Source: Paragonimus westermani (taxonomy: Eukaryota; Platyhelminthes; Trematoda; Plagiorchiida; Troglotrematidae). Taken from it: a DNA stretch of 64,000 nucleotides. Below the pieces are notes generated by a model that searched no databases, was not told the DNA's origin, and saw nothing but the letters and a program-made list of their open reading frames with translations. Shown piece by piece: positions 1 through 12,213 of the stretch; positions within the stretch are counted from its first letter, which is position 1, and every line of letters begins with the position of its first letter. The DNA is taken from contig QNGE01000298.1 in the NCBI GenBank assembly GCA_008508345.1, positions 164,979 to 228,978 of the forward strand, in the 5' to 3' direction. The position numbers and the translations under genes were made by a program.

Positions 1-3000
1 TTCGTGCTGTCCACTCTCCATTCACTGGTTCATGAATCCAGACGGCATTTTCTCCAGGTTATTTATTCATGTCATTCGCCTCCGATACGGTCTTCTGCGG
101 ACGAATTTCGGGAACTCATAAGTTGGCCGAAATGTCCACTCAGTTATCTGTCGCTACAACTGAGGTCAACCGGAAAGTCTTGTTCGTATTCCCCATTCGT
201 GCTGAATCATCGACGATGTTTGGTGTGCTCCGTAAACCTGTGGCCAAAGGACTGACGAAAAGGCTGCGCAATCTAGGCTACGTAGTCCTCGTGGTGCTAC
301 GAGCACCAAGGGTGAACTCGTTTATCAAATCCAATGTCACCACCGTTCTTTACGGCGCTTTTTTATTTTTACAAACAGTTTGGTTTGGGTGTTCCCTTTT
401 CACAACTTTGTTGCTTAAATTTTGACGCCACCGTTTACCGTTTCTTGTAGTGAAGCTATATAAATTATAAGTAAAATATACGATCACACTCATGGTACCA
501 ATAGTATTACAAATAATTAGTGACTGCAATGATTCTGCAGTTCTACCTTTAATCCTTAAGTTCTGAATTGATTACAATACATGTGCAATCGTTTGCCCTC
601 CATTTATCATCTTCAGCCATCATCGAGCCACTCGTCTGTAGTTGTGTTCTCATTTTATTATTTCTAATTAATATACCTTTGACTTTGCGCGCCCACCTTT
701 GTTTCACTTATTCATCCTAATTAACTGTTTGCTGAAACTTCACTTAAACGCATCTAGACGGCGTTACGTTAGGTGCTGTTCCTGGCCGCCATATTCATGA
801 AATCCTTTTTGCGACTGCCTATGTTCCCTTTGCAAGAAGTGGAACTCTATCTAAGCTTCTATGCGTCATTGATGAGAGTGCCACAGTGGTCCATAATGCG
901 GCGTACGTCAAGGCTGTTCATCTTCAGCATCCATGTTCATATCTAACATGGACGAAATAATGCAGGACTGTCTGCGGTGGACGTGAATTCCTTATCCTTC
1001 TGAAGACTCACAGCTCTTGATCATGCTGACCTCATGGCATTGATGTCTGACAATTTTCAAACAGCTCAAACAAAGCTGGAACCTAGGTCGTTTTTAGAAT
1101 CAGCTTTGCAGCCTCCAAGTGTAATGTGTTTCTGTAAAACTGCAGTGATCATGTAGATTCCATGTAGGTAAACAAAGGTACAAGGGTTACTGACCGGTTC
1201 GTGCATTTAGAAAGCCATATTATTGACGGCGGATGTGTAGAGTATGAAATGAAAGTAACTATCTTTAAGGTTAGAGTGGTATTCACTCGTTAGGGATACC
1301 TCTAGCAAAAAGAGGTACCTCTCTGATGTTTAGTTACCACGTGTGCAAGGCAACTTTGAGTTAAGTACTAGTTTAATTTTGCGAAACATGGCCGTTTGGG
1401 ACAGAAGACGTAAAATGTTTTCAGGTACTTGACCATCGAGACCTAACCTCGATCGCTTGTGCCGGCGACACAAACGAGTAAGCAGGGAAGATGTTGGGAT
1501 ACGAGTATTTGGTAGTGACGGCCAGGCGAATTTTTGGCTCATTCCTTACGTTTTCACAGGCCTAGATAGCTAGGTGATGTACTGAAGAGGCTAACTAGTC
1601 GTTTGTCGCACAGATCACTCTATGGCGATGCTACGGCCGACTGACGTAAGGTTCAAGCTGGACAGTTAATGACGTGGATGAAACTGTTCGTCAAGGGGCT
1701 TGCCACCATAGATTGGGTTCGTCTTCCAGGCCGGGAACCTAGAAATTCGCAGAATGTGTGGCTAGAGACGAGATGGCGGTGGATCGGTCTGAATAACGAG
1801 AATGTTGTCGTTTGGCGGAGTTTTTTGTGAAGTGGGTGCATTTAATGAGGCTGGGCAATAAAGGCTGCAAAGAAACTGACTACGCCTTACCTTCGCTTAT
1901 ACCTTGGCATTTTTGTTCACAAGGTACAGGCACTTTGACGTGGAGTGTTTGAATATAGGTGTAGCCATTTTTAGTAGTTAGATCCCCTCCCCCTGTCGTT
2001 TCATTCTTCTCCTTATCAAGTCTTGCTTTTATTCTTCATGGTTGTGTGACGGTTAAACACCAGTGAGTTCCGCCAGTGTATTGCTGTCTATGATGACGAA
2101 GGTGTATACTCATAAAATTAACAACGTCTCAATTAGAAAACTACTGTTATTCGTCAGAACGCCCAGACAACATTTTTGTCCCATTCCATCTTTTTAACGA
2201 ATATATGCTTCCATAGTGGATGTGAGTAATTCAAGAGCTGTTTTCCCCATTTGTTGTTATCGGTCTTTCTTATACTTTCCGTTACATCTGTAACGTTTTA
2301 TTCGTACCGCGATGGGATTCCGTGCTGGTCTTTTACGGTAATCTGTTATTGGTCGTCGTATGGCGCGACTCTCATAAAATTTAGCAGAGTCAAGTTTTAT
2401 TGACAATTTTACTAGATGACTGCTTGGAAATCTGTCCGCTCGCATCAATTTCTCTTGCCCTTCATTTAACTCTTATTTACCCGGATTTACGAACCGTGTG
2501 GACGGATAGACCATTCATTTTTGATGTCACCTACCGTTCTTGCAGTAAGCTTGCTTAACAGAGTTACCGACACCAATGATATCGTTCAAATGCTTAAGAA
2601 GTAATTGTGACAGAGAGTGAATAAAAACAAAAATAACCTATTTGTTGTTTAAAAGCGAAAGAAAATAATATTAATATAACTTGTTGCGTTCTAATCTTTC
2701 CGGCTCATTTATAATTGCGTGTTTGATCACAAAATGTGCAACACGAATGTCCATTCTTCTTGGCTATGTGTCGCGCTCTTTTTCATCCCATTTCATGGTT
2801 CAATTATGAAAGGATCTACCGCGGAAGTTCTTTTTTCCTGGGTCATCCGAACTAACCATAGTCTGTTGTTATCCTTTAGGCTATTCACCCAACTGATGAA
2901 TAGCAATTGTTGTGAGATTGGCAACCGACCAGGTTGTTCGAAATCAAGACTGTGACATTCAGTATCCTCATGAGCGTCACTCTTGACATACTGTCAGTTT

Positions 3001-6000
3001 TGGCTTAGGTAGAACTCTGTGTTTTCCATTAGTCAACAACGAAATGTAAAAACAGCCCTTCCGTCTGAAACTTTTTGAAGAGTTTTGAAGCACTGTCCCT
3101 CTGAGCCGTTTGAATAGAATAGTCAGAAGACACAAGTTACGATCTGAGTTCATTTCGCACACTCCCCACAACCGTAAACATGAGACTAATATGAAAACAA
3201 AACCAGTGAGACTTAAACGAGACGATTAAAAGTATAAACCGGGCTGGATCGTGATTCGTACTCACGGCTAACCACATTATAAACAAAGGTTGACAGTCAG
3301 TTATTTTCGTGCATCTAAAAGCGGCTGTCGATGGCTTTCTTTTTTCAATAGTAGTTGTTACTTAATTCACACCAAACATCTGGGTGCTACTTCTTGCTTC
3401 ACGATGGAACAAAGATTTTGAGTGACGCAAAATTTTGGCTAAATTCTATACCCATATACAATGGGGATTGGAAAAACTTCTTTTACGTACATTGTATCTA
3501 ACACAGGTCTGGTCAGTATTAGTGACGGCACTCGAGTGACACATGCTCCCTTTATACAACCAGCGAGGGCATACTTGTTCACAAATACCGAAGGAGTATG
3601 AAGATGCTTTTCAGTCTTCTTCTTGTCTGAAGATGTTCAAGCAGTGAAAACGATAGCGATTGCAATACATGGTGTGTCATAAAAAATAATAAAGAAGTTA
3701 AGTCACGATAACATTTTCTATTATACGTCCGTGTGTTAGAATTTTGGTTGTCGATAACTTAATTCGTTAAGTGATAGCTTAACCTAAGAATATGATTTAC
3801 AACGAATGAAGTAAACATGAAACCTGAAGTCTGGGATTTTTGATTTACAAATAATGCAATAAAGTTTCGCACACGGTCACTCAGCGAACTCTAGAGAGTC
3901 AGCATCATTATTCGTAACACTTTCGGCTGGGTGAGCTAGTGCTGTGAACTACAGGCTGGGGTACGAACATACACGAGTCCAGATATGGATCGTGTCATGG
4001 GGATGGATAGGTCTAAAAATAGACTGATATCCTCAAAGATAATATCAGCAAAACTCTTGCGTGCTGTCCAACAGGATCCAACGAAATCAATTTTAAATCT
4101 TGTGTATGGAGTGTCCTTGCACCGGCTGGAAATTTTACACTTCTGTTCAATTCCCAGGGGTTCGTCATAAAAGCGGGAAAGGTATAAGAAAACAGTATAA
4201 CCAATAGTGTGTTCATAGTCCTTAGGAAGTTCTGTAATAAGACGGACGATGATACAGAGTACTTTTAAAAGACCACGCAAAGCGAATCACCTGACTTTCA
4301 TAAGAAAATCCTTGGTATGGAGGGACCACTGTGACAGAAGTTTGTCCCAAGTAATCAGGTGATAATTGTATGTGTTGTTGCTCCCTAGGTTGTTAATAGT
4401 CAGTGCCACTAATGAATACCACTGAATAATCTGGAGCTTTCTAGACTGCCTTAGGCGGTTCTTCATAAGAGACAAACCATACTACGATAGTGGTTGGTTG
4501 GAATTGTCGGAAAAAGTACACCCAAAAGAATGTCATCTGGTTCCTTGGAAAGTGGTCATTTCTGGTGCTGACATTCCAGTTGAGTAAGCTAAAACCAGAA
4601 AAGATGAAGGGAACCATTCGGGATAAATTAAAGTTAGTGGGTATATCTGAGGACACTGTTATCGAAAATGTGGCGTGTTTTTTGGTGAGGAATTCACCTA
4701 GTGGGTTAATCTATGCTACATAGCGTGACTCCGTAAAAACGGATAATAAATCCATTAACTACAAGTTTCTTCGACACTGGACGAATTGGGGGTGCACGCT
4801 GGTGCTGAATTTTTTTGGTGATAAGTGTTATGCATGCACTGGGTTATCGCTTGGCAAATTTTTGCGTCAACTTACCTGCGCACTACTCGACTGCATTTAA
4901 AGATAATTCGTCTTCTGTATCAGTCTCACTAAGTTTTGGTTTTAGAAACACATTACAAACCAATTTTGCGAAGTAAAGGCGAGTTTACAAAGAAATACCC
5001 CGCCCTAAATCACACAATAAAACTCTGAGGAGACCACAACCGTTTCCTACATCTGAAACAGAATTGAGACATATTTTATTGGATTACCGATAAGTAGCCC
5101 AATAGTCTAATGCATAAGAACTTCCTTTTCAGAGTTCAACGGAAATATCTCTCTTATCTGCATGTTGTAAATAAAGTGTCTCTTATTATATTTCTTCTCA
5201 AGTCAAACCATAATCTAATGACTAATGAGCGTTTAGGCTTTCCATATTAACATGTTAATTCGAGACATTGGTCTTCATTCGCGATCTGAAAAACTCCATT
5301 GCAACTGAAAACAGCCGATGCAGAGTGTGAGGTACAGAGAGAGCAACAAAAATCGTATAACACATGTGTATCCTTGTCTGAAACACATAAGTGACTTCGG
5401 TATTAAGTTTTTCACCACCTGAATCCGGAAAGTGTCAGTACACACCTCACACCGTATACAGAGCTTTTGTATCTTGGTCATATCGACGACACGGCGAATA
5501 ATGCAATGTTTTAAAGCATGTGTAATGTCGGACAACGTTTCGTGCCATGAAAATTCGGTCAGAATTTGGTTTACAGTTCGAAAGGGACTGCTGTTTCGGA
5601 GGTTCTTGGTTGTTACATGAATTTAGGGATTGGTGTTGGGAAGCTGTAGCAGAAGAGGCGGGAGTACAGGAGACGACAGTCATCCGTGTTGCTAGGGTGG
5701 TTGTGGTCTTATTCTGTCTAGAAAAACCAGTATCTAAGACGACCAGCAGAGCTTAGTCGCTCTACGAGTAGAGGACTGGATAGCCCAGGTTGGAGAACCT
5801 GAGCTTCTTTCGGTGGTTCTACTACCATCGACGTCTTTGCGGACTTACAAGCACCAAGTTGCACCAAAGAGCGAGTAGCGGAAAACTGAAAAACAGCTAT
5901 TCGATTAATGGGGACAATTGGATCCACCTGTACAAAGCTATAATGGTTGGCCACAGATTGAGGATAACAACTCAGTTTTCCTTGTTCAGCACTTTTGTCT

Positions 6001-6428
6001 AGGTCTCAATCGACTGGCACCAAATAAGAACTACGGCAAAAATGGATTTAAGTGTTGGGATGGTACAGAAACAGTTGGTTTAATTATGGTAGATAGCCTC
6101 GTTCATCTGAATTATGGTCGTGCGACGCAGCCAGACTGTGACTAAAGGTGCTTGGGAGATGGCAATTACTCAGGTGCCAGGCGGCAACTAATACCGTTGT
6201 GCGCCGTATATTTTTGAAGTAATGACGTGCAGTGAATCAACGCAGTAAACGCTTCCGGGAAGCTCTCTTGGGAATGGCATCCTTCCATCAATAGTCATAT
6301 GATTGTGTATTTGCACATTGCAAGAAAACTCGTGTTGAATATGGTCATTGAAATCCGAGGAATAAAAGCCTGTCATGCATTTATCCAAACCCTAACATAG
6401 GATTAACCTTATCCATTCACAGCCACAT
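1..6428. other. Intergenic, no supported gene
   Basis: AT-leaning with many stops in all frames. The longest frame (118 codons, 69-425 plus) has a hydrophobic C-terminal end but no recognisable domain. The first 400 bases are somewhat richer in G+C than the rest. Confidence 0.6.
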
Positions 6429-6472
6429 TGATGATGACAGTGATAATGATGATGATGACGATGATGGTGATG
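6429..6472. repeat. Imperfect (GAT)n trinucleotide tract
   Basis: GAT/ATG units with a few substitutions over about 44 nt; not inside any supported gene. Confidence 0.85.
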
Positions 6473-7122
6473 TGGGTTTTGAAACGTCATTTTCATAAAA
6501 ATCGACAGGCAGATAGGACTTTTGTTGATACTTTGTTACAATTTGTCACACCGATGAATACAAAACAGACCGATATATTTCGTTATGTCTAAACTTTCGA
6601 ACATACGTTAAAAACAGCATTTACTACGGCGCGGTATGGGCACAAATACATAGTATCCGTGGGGATTCCCTTGAACTCCTAATTGCATTCCGTCATGGAG
6701 TACTACAAAACGTTTTTGTGTGACCCCATCCTACTGTAGACAGCACGGGATGGAAATTATCTTGTGGGGATTATCACTTTGTCTAAGTACTATGCCAAAT
6801 GACCTTAAGTAAGTTTGAATTGACCTGTGGAAATTCTTTTGAAGTTTGTAACTTGCGAGCACCATTTACACCCAATGTGTATAACCTAGGTGGTAAACCC
6901 AGCATAAATAAGAACTGAAAATTTCTCTCTTTGTGTGGCTGTTTACAGCGTTGACCAACAGCTCTGGTACTAAATGAATCACAGTGGGACCGTGCAAAAT
7001 TTCTCAGGCACATGTGTTGATGACCAGGTAAAGTGGCCACGCCTGTTGCCTGACTAAATGAATCGTAAGTAAAACGCTGATCTACCTGTTCACACAAGGG
7101 ACGGATTTCAATAACCGGTCCA
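6473..7122. other. Intergenic, left flank of the BEL/Pao element
   Basis: No gene recognised. A minus-strand frame runs from inside the LTR to 6783 without homology that I can name. Confidence 0.55.
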
Positions 7123-7127
7123 ACAGG
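7123..7127. repeat. Target-site duplication, left copy (ACAGG)
   Basis: ACAGG lies immediately outside the left LTR and is repeated immediately outside the right LTR. Five bases is within the usual range for BEL/Pao integration. Confidence 0.9.
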
Positions 7128-7630
7128 TGTACGATCTTCCACGAAGACGTTGAGCAACTCGTAGCGATAAACCAATGATCCCAAATATTCAAAACAAGAT
7201 TAGATCGTAATGCCACGGTACTATTGAACAAATTATCAAAGTGAATATTTAGACAACCTCAACAGTTTCGATCGACAGATCGTTTCCGGGTAATAGGTTA
7301 CAATTTGTTGCTGAACAGGCTAAATATGAACTATAATCACATAATAAGGCATTCATACCCAGAAGAGCCCATCCGAGCAGTCAACAGGTTCAAAACAATG
7401 GGGATGAACTGAGCTCCAAAAAGGGGGTGCACGCACCACTCAAATAAAGTACAATGACCAACAACTGGCTATTCGCACAACCATCAAATTGACGTGACAA
7501 AACAAAATCGTCTAGGTCAGGGTCCAATTAACGTCCAGAAACAGGTGAGGTTGAATGCAGAGGGGTGAATATTTAGGGGAATTGGGTTGGGTCGGATTTT
7601 CACATGATTGTAGTTCATAAATTCGATACA
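7128..7630 (-). repeat. 3' LTR of the BEL/Pao element
   Basis: 503-bp direct repeat beginning TGTACGATC and ending TTCGATACA on the plus strand, giving TGTA...TACA termini. It differs from the other LTR by one missing A (in the run before GGGGGTGCACGC) and by T for A near 7619. Confidence 0.97.
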
Positions 7631-8062
7631 CCGGGTCACAAAATCCGAACACGACCGAAGTTCGCTCGTAGAATGGCGGTTCCACTCAGCTCTGGTTCCC
7701 AACTTAACTAGTCACTAGGTCGAAAAACCTCGGACCCAACATTTATCAGGCTTAGGGCGCGACACCAATCCCAAGGAACTATTGTGCAATGAAAGCCCTT
7801 CACCATGACTCCCACTTCTTGAGCTCCTTGAATGTCCGACATTGAAGAGCGCGTTTAGGCACAAACCGTTCTTCATGACTCATACCGTGCACTCCCAATA
7901 CGGACTAGGTGTCAGCTGCGCTCATCCCGCCTACGTCACTCCTTCCTCCAAAAGGCACAGACGTCTGATATCTCGCTTTACTACACCGGACTTAGTCCTC
8001 ACCACGGCAGTCCACTCTCAACCGTCCTTGTCAGCATCACAACTAACTACCACACATAGAGG
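7631..8062 (-). other. BEL/Pao 3' untranslated stretch
   Basis: Between the end of the integrase module and the 3' LTR. No domain is recognised, and no strong purine-rich polypurine tract is visible directly before the LTR on the coding strand. Confidence 0.5.
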
Positions 8063-8479
8063 TCATGTATTTCTTGATAGGGGTTTTGAAGTTATAAATG
8101 CGACGTCTCGCTGACGGAAATTGCGTACTGTATGTATCCAATTCTGCCGTGCTTGCAGGGTGGGGAGGTACTGTTTCGTCCAGCGACTCCAAAAGAGTCC
8201 AGCCAGATTACTGGTTTGTTTCCACTTATGTTTAAGCAGTTGTAACGTCGTCTGATTGGGTCGAATTCCGTGATTATCCCGCACGAGTAACATAGCATTG
8301 GGTGGTAATGCCAGCCCGTCTTGAATATCCGATGTAACAGGCACTAACGGTCTGTTATTCAATATTCTTTCCACGTCGACAAAGAGGGTAGACATTGCCT
8401 CGTCATTGAGGGTCTGTTCAGCACAGATCGATCCGAGGATGCGCCGAACCGACCATATAAGGTGCTCCCACACACACAC
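8063..8479 (-). pseudogene. BEL/Pao integrase C-terminal part with DUF5641-like end
   Basis: Opens with VWEHLIWSVRRILGSI, matching the end of the integrase core helix that normally reads WERLIRSVRRIL. ILNNRPLVPVTSD follows, then the C-terminal module GLFWSRWTKQYLPTLQARQNW...RQRDVAFI, typical of BEL/Pao. The frame ends at 8063. About 430 nt of untranslated sequence then lead to the 3' LTR. Confidence 0.82.
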
Positions 8480-8569
8480 CCGATGGCTCGCGTAAGGTGG
8501 ATTGTAATGCCATTGGATATGCTTTTGTAGTAATTTGCTGTTGGTAGAGGCATTATCTAAGCTACTCGT

Positions 8570-8815
8570 TCATCGTTTGAGTTCTTTGCTTGCAGCGGTG
8601 AAGTTAAACCCGTTGTCGGAATAAACATTGATAGGGCAACCCCGTCTCCCAATGAGACGCATCGAAACCACAAGGAATGAATCGGTGCTCACGGAATGTG
8701 CGGCCTCGAGGTGGACAGCTCTGGATTGAAGACAGGTTATGGCGCAACCACACCTCCTTTTTCTGCCGCTACCTCTCTTCACACTGAGTGGACCAAAACA
8801 GTCCAACATTGACAA
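8570..8815 (-). pseudogene. BEL/Pao integrase catalytic core fragment
   Basis: Shows the first two acidic residues of the DDE triad in context: LDCFGPLSVKRG (first Asp) and VYSDNGFNF (second Asp), with CLQSRAVHLEAA between. The frame ends soon after SKELKR. The rest of the core, with the Glu-bearing helix, lies in other frames further along the element, so the enzyme is broken by frameshifts on both sides. Confidence 0.85.
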
Positions 8816-8837
8816 ACGGGTGCCAATCCGGTTCCGT

Positions 8838-9281
8838 TCACACGGGTGGCAAGGGAGTCATCATTTGTTTGCCCGCGGTGGCGTTCAGAAGACGACAGTG
8901 GAAGCAAGCTCTGATGACGCGTTTGACAGCGGATGCGCCCTGAATAATCCAAAATCGGAGCCTGATTAGCGAACGGACCTGTGACACACCGTAAAACTCC
9001 TCCAACATATGACAGTGGTTGACAGTCAGGTCTGACACATGATGACGCTTGGGAAGTATTACTGGGCGTTTCAGGTGAAACTTCATATTAGCAAGCATCA
9101 GTCGTCCACCCACTCGCATCATCCCATCAATCAAAGTAGGGTTTAAGTTGCGAAGTGGACCTTCCTGTGACAACTGAACTTTTTGTCCATACTCACGCAA
9201 CCTCATCAAGAGGGACAGTTCTTTTGGAAAGCTAGCCCTCTGAACCAGACGGACGATATCTCTTACCAGAGTGGATTTCAC
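8838..9281 (-). pseudogene. BEL/Pao integrase N-terminal zinc-binding part
   Basis: Begins in the frame that takes over from the preceding one near 9280. It reads through a basic linker with GGRLMLANM and HLKRPVILP, then the HHCC zinc-binding module: His at HHVSDLTVNHCH and a Cys pair at ACFHCRLLNA. This is the standard start of retrotransposon integrase. The frame stops at 8838 where the catalytic core should continue, and the core is found in another frame. Confidence 0.85.
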
Positions 9282-10863
9282 TCAACCTTAGGTGACCTGT
9301 ATTAACCGTAATGTCGGTCCGTCGATTCTTTGCAGAAAACAAATATGACTTGAATCTGCGCAACCAGGCTGTAGTATTTAGATGTTTAGACCAGCTCGAA
9401 ATACCGAGCACCCAATACAGAGAGCTCCCCTCCAAAGTAATCGCGTCCACCTTGGCCGATGGTCGATTCATCTCCACTCCGGTGGGTTCACTTACGGTAA
9501 CGAACGTTTTAGGCCAAGTTACAGATGGTTGTGTTAGAAACGTAGGACCCGACAACCAGGCTTCTATACCTCCGTGATTATGTACCCCACGAGAAGCACT
9601 ATCTGCTGGGTTGTCTTCCGACCTCGCATGTCGCCATTGATCGGGGAATGCCGGATTGTGTACAGCTGTTATTCGGTTTGTAGCGAACGTACTAAACTTG
9701 GTGACCGTCTCTGTCAGACTAGTTCCATCATGACAAACACAATTATTCGGGACAGTTTCTCGTGACTCTCTTGGGAGGGGGCCGCTAAGAAACCAACCAA
9801 GTAACGGTCTGACTGCGTAGGGTTGCACGCGCTTTCCGAGTTTCTGATCCATAACCCAGTGAGCTTCAGGCACGTCACATCCGATAAGAATGGTTACTTT
9901 AGCATCGTGAATCTCGTCGAATGGAAGATCTTTCAGGTGTGACCATCTTTGGGCTTCCTCTTTTATGGACGGGACAGGTCGCAGGGGTAGATCGGCCACT
10001 GAAAAGGCACTATTGATGTCGACTGTCTCTTGTCCGTCTGAGGAAACAATCCTCAGGCGGACATTCTTGCAACGGGCGGTGGTTAACCCGTCCACAGTTG
10101 TGACGGACAAGGTGGACTGAGTGATAGCGACACCGATACGCTCGAGTAGATCCTCTTTCACTAGAGTGGTGTCGGAGCCGGGATCTAAGAACGCATACGT
10201 TGAGATTGGACCGTGTATCGAATCGACTTTCATTGGTACTATACCCAGCCTTGTATGCTTTTCAGCTGTGCTAGCCATATTACAAGTAACTTGATGTCCA
10301 CTACCTGTCTCGGCCACGGGCTCTGCGTGCGTGCGGTACAGCAGGCTATGGTGACGTCCTCCGCAGCCGACAGCATCACAACGCGACCTGACCCTGCAGT
10401 CTGAGGCTCGGTGGTGTAATTTGAGGCAAACAAAGCAACATCCATGCCGTCGCAAGCTGTCCCATCTCATGAGTACACTCATGGCTAGGAAGGAATCACA
10501 CACCTCGATGGTGTGCTTCTGAGAGCACAACACGCAACTGACTTGAGGGTCGTTGGTCCGGTCTCGGCTAACGAGAAGGCTGGATGACTCAAAGGAGCCT
10601 CTTTTGGTATCTTGCCGGCTGCTACCGGACGAATGCGCTGTCCTCGATTCCTTCCGTTCACTTTCACTGACTACCTGACCATACCTGCTGCGTGCAACTC
10701 TCGCACAACGCGAGATAAACTCGGTCAGTTCATCAAAGGACGGCTCTCGTGCCATACCAAAGATGTGGTCCGCAGTTTCCGCCCACTTATGTTGTAGGTG
10801 AACGGTTAGGGCTCTCTCAATACGCTCTAGCGTTGTTACCGAGTTGAGGTCGGCCCAATGCAA
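9232..10863 (-). pseudogene. BEL/Pao gag-end, zinc knuckle, protease and RNase H tail, with reverse transcriptase deleted
   Basis: An open frame of 543 codons that joins non-adjacent parts of pol. Residues 1-60 continue gag. A CCHC zinc knuckle is at C143-C146-H151-C156, with more Cys/His pairs around it. The aspartic protease motif AFLDPGSDTTLV is at 224-235; the catalytic Asp is present, but the usual Ser or Thr after it is Pro. LLGWFLSGPL at about 354-363 is the conserved stretch after the protease. At about residue 390-394 (near 9690) the sequence jumps to the end of RNase H (PDQWRHARSEDNPADSASRG at 408-427). The entire reverse transcriptase palm, including its YXDD region, is absent. The frame is open across the deletion. 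Homology moves to another frame at about 9280, where integrase starts. BEL/Pao assignment is firm; this protein cannot copy RNA. Confidence 0.88.
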
Positions 10864-11668
10864 TAGAACAGTTCTGTATTCGTATAGACACTTGCGACAA
10901 AGCTTCGACGCTGTTGCCTACACACCTGCCATTAGGCAGAAGACCATCTATCATAGAGTTAGCGATAAAATGAGGCTGTCCGTAGAGTTCCTTCAGCAAC
11001 TGTCGTGCTCTGCGATAGCCAGCGCTTGGTTCTAGCATAACGCACTCATCTATCGACTCCCTAGCTCGACCCTTACAGTAATACGTCAGGTAAAGGAGTC
11101 TCTAGCCATCATCCGACACTTTAGATTCCACATAGCTCTCGAACTGACGGACAGATTTCCAATAGGTCATCGGGTTGCCATCAAAAAAACCAAGTTCAAA
11201 CTTTGGCAGCGCTAAGGTCGCAGATAGTGGAGCTAGTGCGGAGCCAACTTCCGCGCAAGACGAGGTCGATACTGGTTCTGCGCTGCGGATTATCACCGGA
11301 TTCACCCGCGCCCCACAGACATCAAGAAACCTGTGAGTGTGAGCATTCCGCTCACTTCCACCATCATTGTTTTTTGCTTCCACATGCTCATCACAGATAT
11401 CCTCATCTTCGTCAGCTAGCATAGCGTTTAGCCTAGCCTCCTCTACTTCTGGCTTAGCTCGCAACAAAACCATCTGTAATTCAACTTCTGTCTTAAGCTG
11501 CCTTTCTTTCAGTTCAGCCCGTAACAACACAGATCTTGCATGAACAGGGCTATTACAACTAACACTGGAACCAGAGCATGAGACGGAATCAATAACACCT
11601 TTGACTTGCTCGACCGAATTCGATTGACCATCCAGAATGGGTTGTTTCTTGAAATTGTCAGACATCAT
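10817..11668 (-). pseudogene. BEL/Pao gag (DUF1759-like), broken by an internal stop
   Basis: Structural protein of the retrotransposon particle. The ATG at 11668 sits 36 nt inside the 5' LTR. Residues about 48-90 are Lys/Glu/Leu/Arg-rich and probably form a coiled coil. The part up to 11102 ends with FFDGNPMTYWKSVRQFESYV, the conserved gag signature. A TAG at 11104-11102 interrupts the frame. The same frame then resumes with RLLYLTYYCKGRARESIDEC and GYRRARQLLKELYGQPHFIA, as expected of the second half of this domain, and ends at 10817. Homology passes to another frame near 10860, where the pol frame begins. The stop lies inside a conserved block, so it is a true lesion and not a natural gag/pol boundary. 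Confidence 0.85.
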
Positions 11669-11704
11669 CAGGGATTAAGCAGGCTGAGGATCAATGTTGA
11701 GTAC

Positions 11705-12208
11705 TGTACGATCTTCCACGAAGACGTTGAGCAACTCGTAGCGATAAACCAATGATCCCAAATATTCAAAACAAGATTAGATCGTAATGCCACGGTACTA
11801 TTGAACAAATTATCAAAGTGAATATTTAGACAACCTCAACAGTTTCGATCGACAGATCGTTTCCGGGTAATAGGTTACAATTTGTTGCTGAACAGGCTAA
11901 ATATGAACTATAATCACATAATAAGGCATTCATACCCAGAAGAGCCCATCCGAGCAGTCAACAGGTTCAAAACAATGGGGATGAACTGAGCTCCAAAAAA
12001 GGGGGTGCACGCACCACTCAAATAAAGTACAATGACCAACAACTGGCTATTCGCACAACCATCAAATTGACGTGACAAAACAAAATCGTCTAGGTCAGGG
12101 TCCAATTAACGTCCAGAAACAGGTGAGGTTGAATGCAGAGGGGTGAATATTTAGGGGAATTGGGTTGGGTCGGATTTTCACATGATTGTAGTTCAAAAAT
12201 TCGATACA
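11705..12208 (-). repeat. 5' LTR of the BEL/Pao element
   Basis: 504-bp partner of the LTR at 7128-7630, same orientation. Because the element is on the minus strand this is the promoter-bearing 5' LTR. The gag ATG lies 36 nt beyond its inner edge. Confidence 0.97.
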
Positions 12209-12213
12209 ACAGG
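12209..12213. repeat. Target-site duplication, right copy (ACAGG)
   Basis: Matches 7123-7127 exactly and directly abuts the TTCGATACA end of the right LTR, so the element entered by ordinary integration. Confidence 0.9.

Larger units (their letters stand above)
7128..12208 (-). mobile_element. BEL/Pao-type LTR retrotransposon, defective recent copy
   Basis: A 5081-bp element read on the minus strand: 5' LTR (12208-11705), a 36-nt leader, gag, a zinc knuckle and aspartic protease, the end of RNase H, integrase, an untranslated stretch, and 3' LTR (7630-7128). The order and the family-specific sequences (DUF1759-like gag, DUF1758-like protease, integrase with a DUF5641-like end) identify BEL/Pao. 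The 503- and 504-bp LTRs differ by one substitution and one base in an A-run. A 5-bp target duplication, ACAGG, flanks the element. The body is dead: an in-frame gag stop, a frameshift between gag and pol, deletion of the reverse transcriptase, and shifted or stopped integrase frames. Any mobilisation of this copy must have used enzymes from elsewhere. No clear TGG-initial primer-binding site follows the 5' LTR. Confidence 0.95.

Noticed and set aside
69..425. 118-codon plus frame with a hydrophobic end.
   Set aside because: No domain, no homology I can name, and no clear gene context; within chance range.
8739..8969. Plus-strand frames across the BEL/Pao body (also at 9311-9577, 10213-10404 and 11203-11424).
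   Set aside because: Shadows of the minus-strand gag and pol reading frames.
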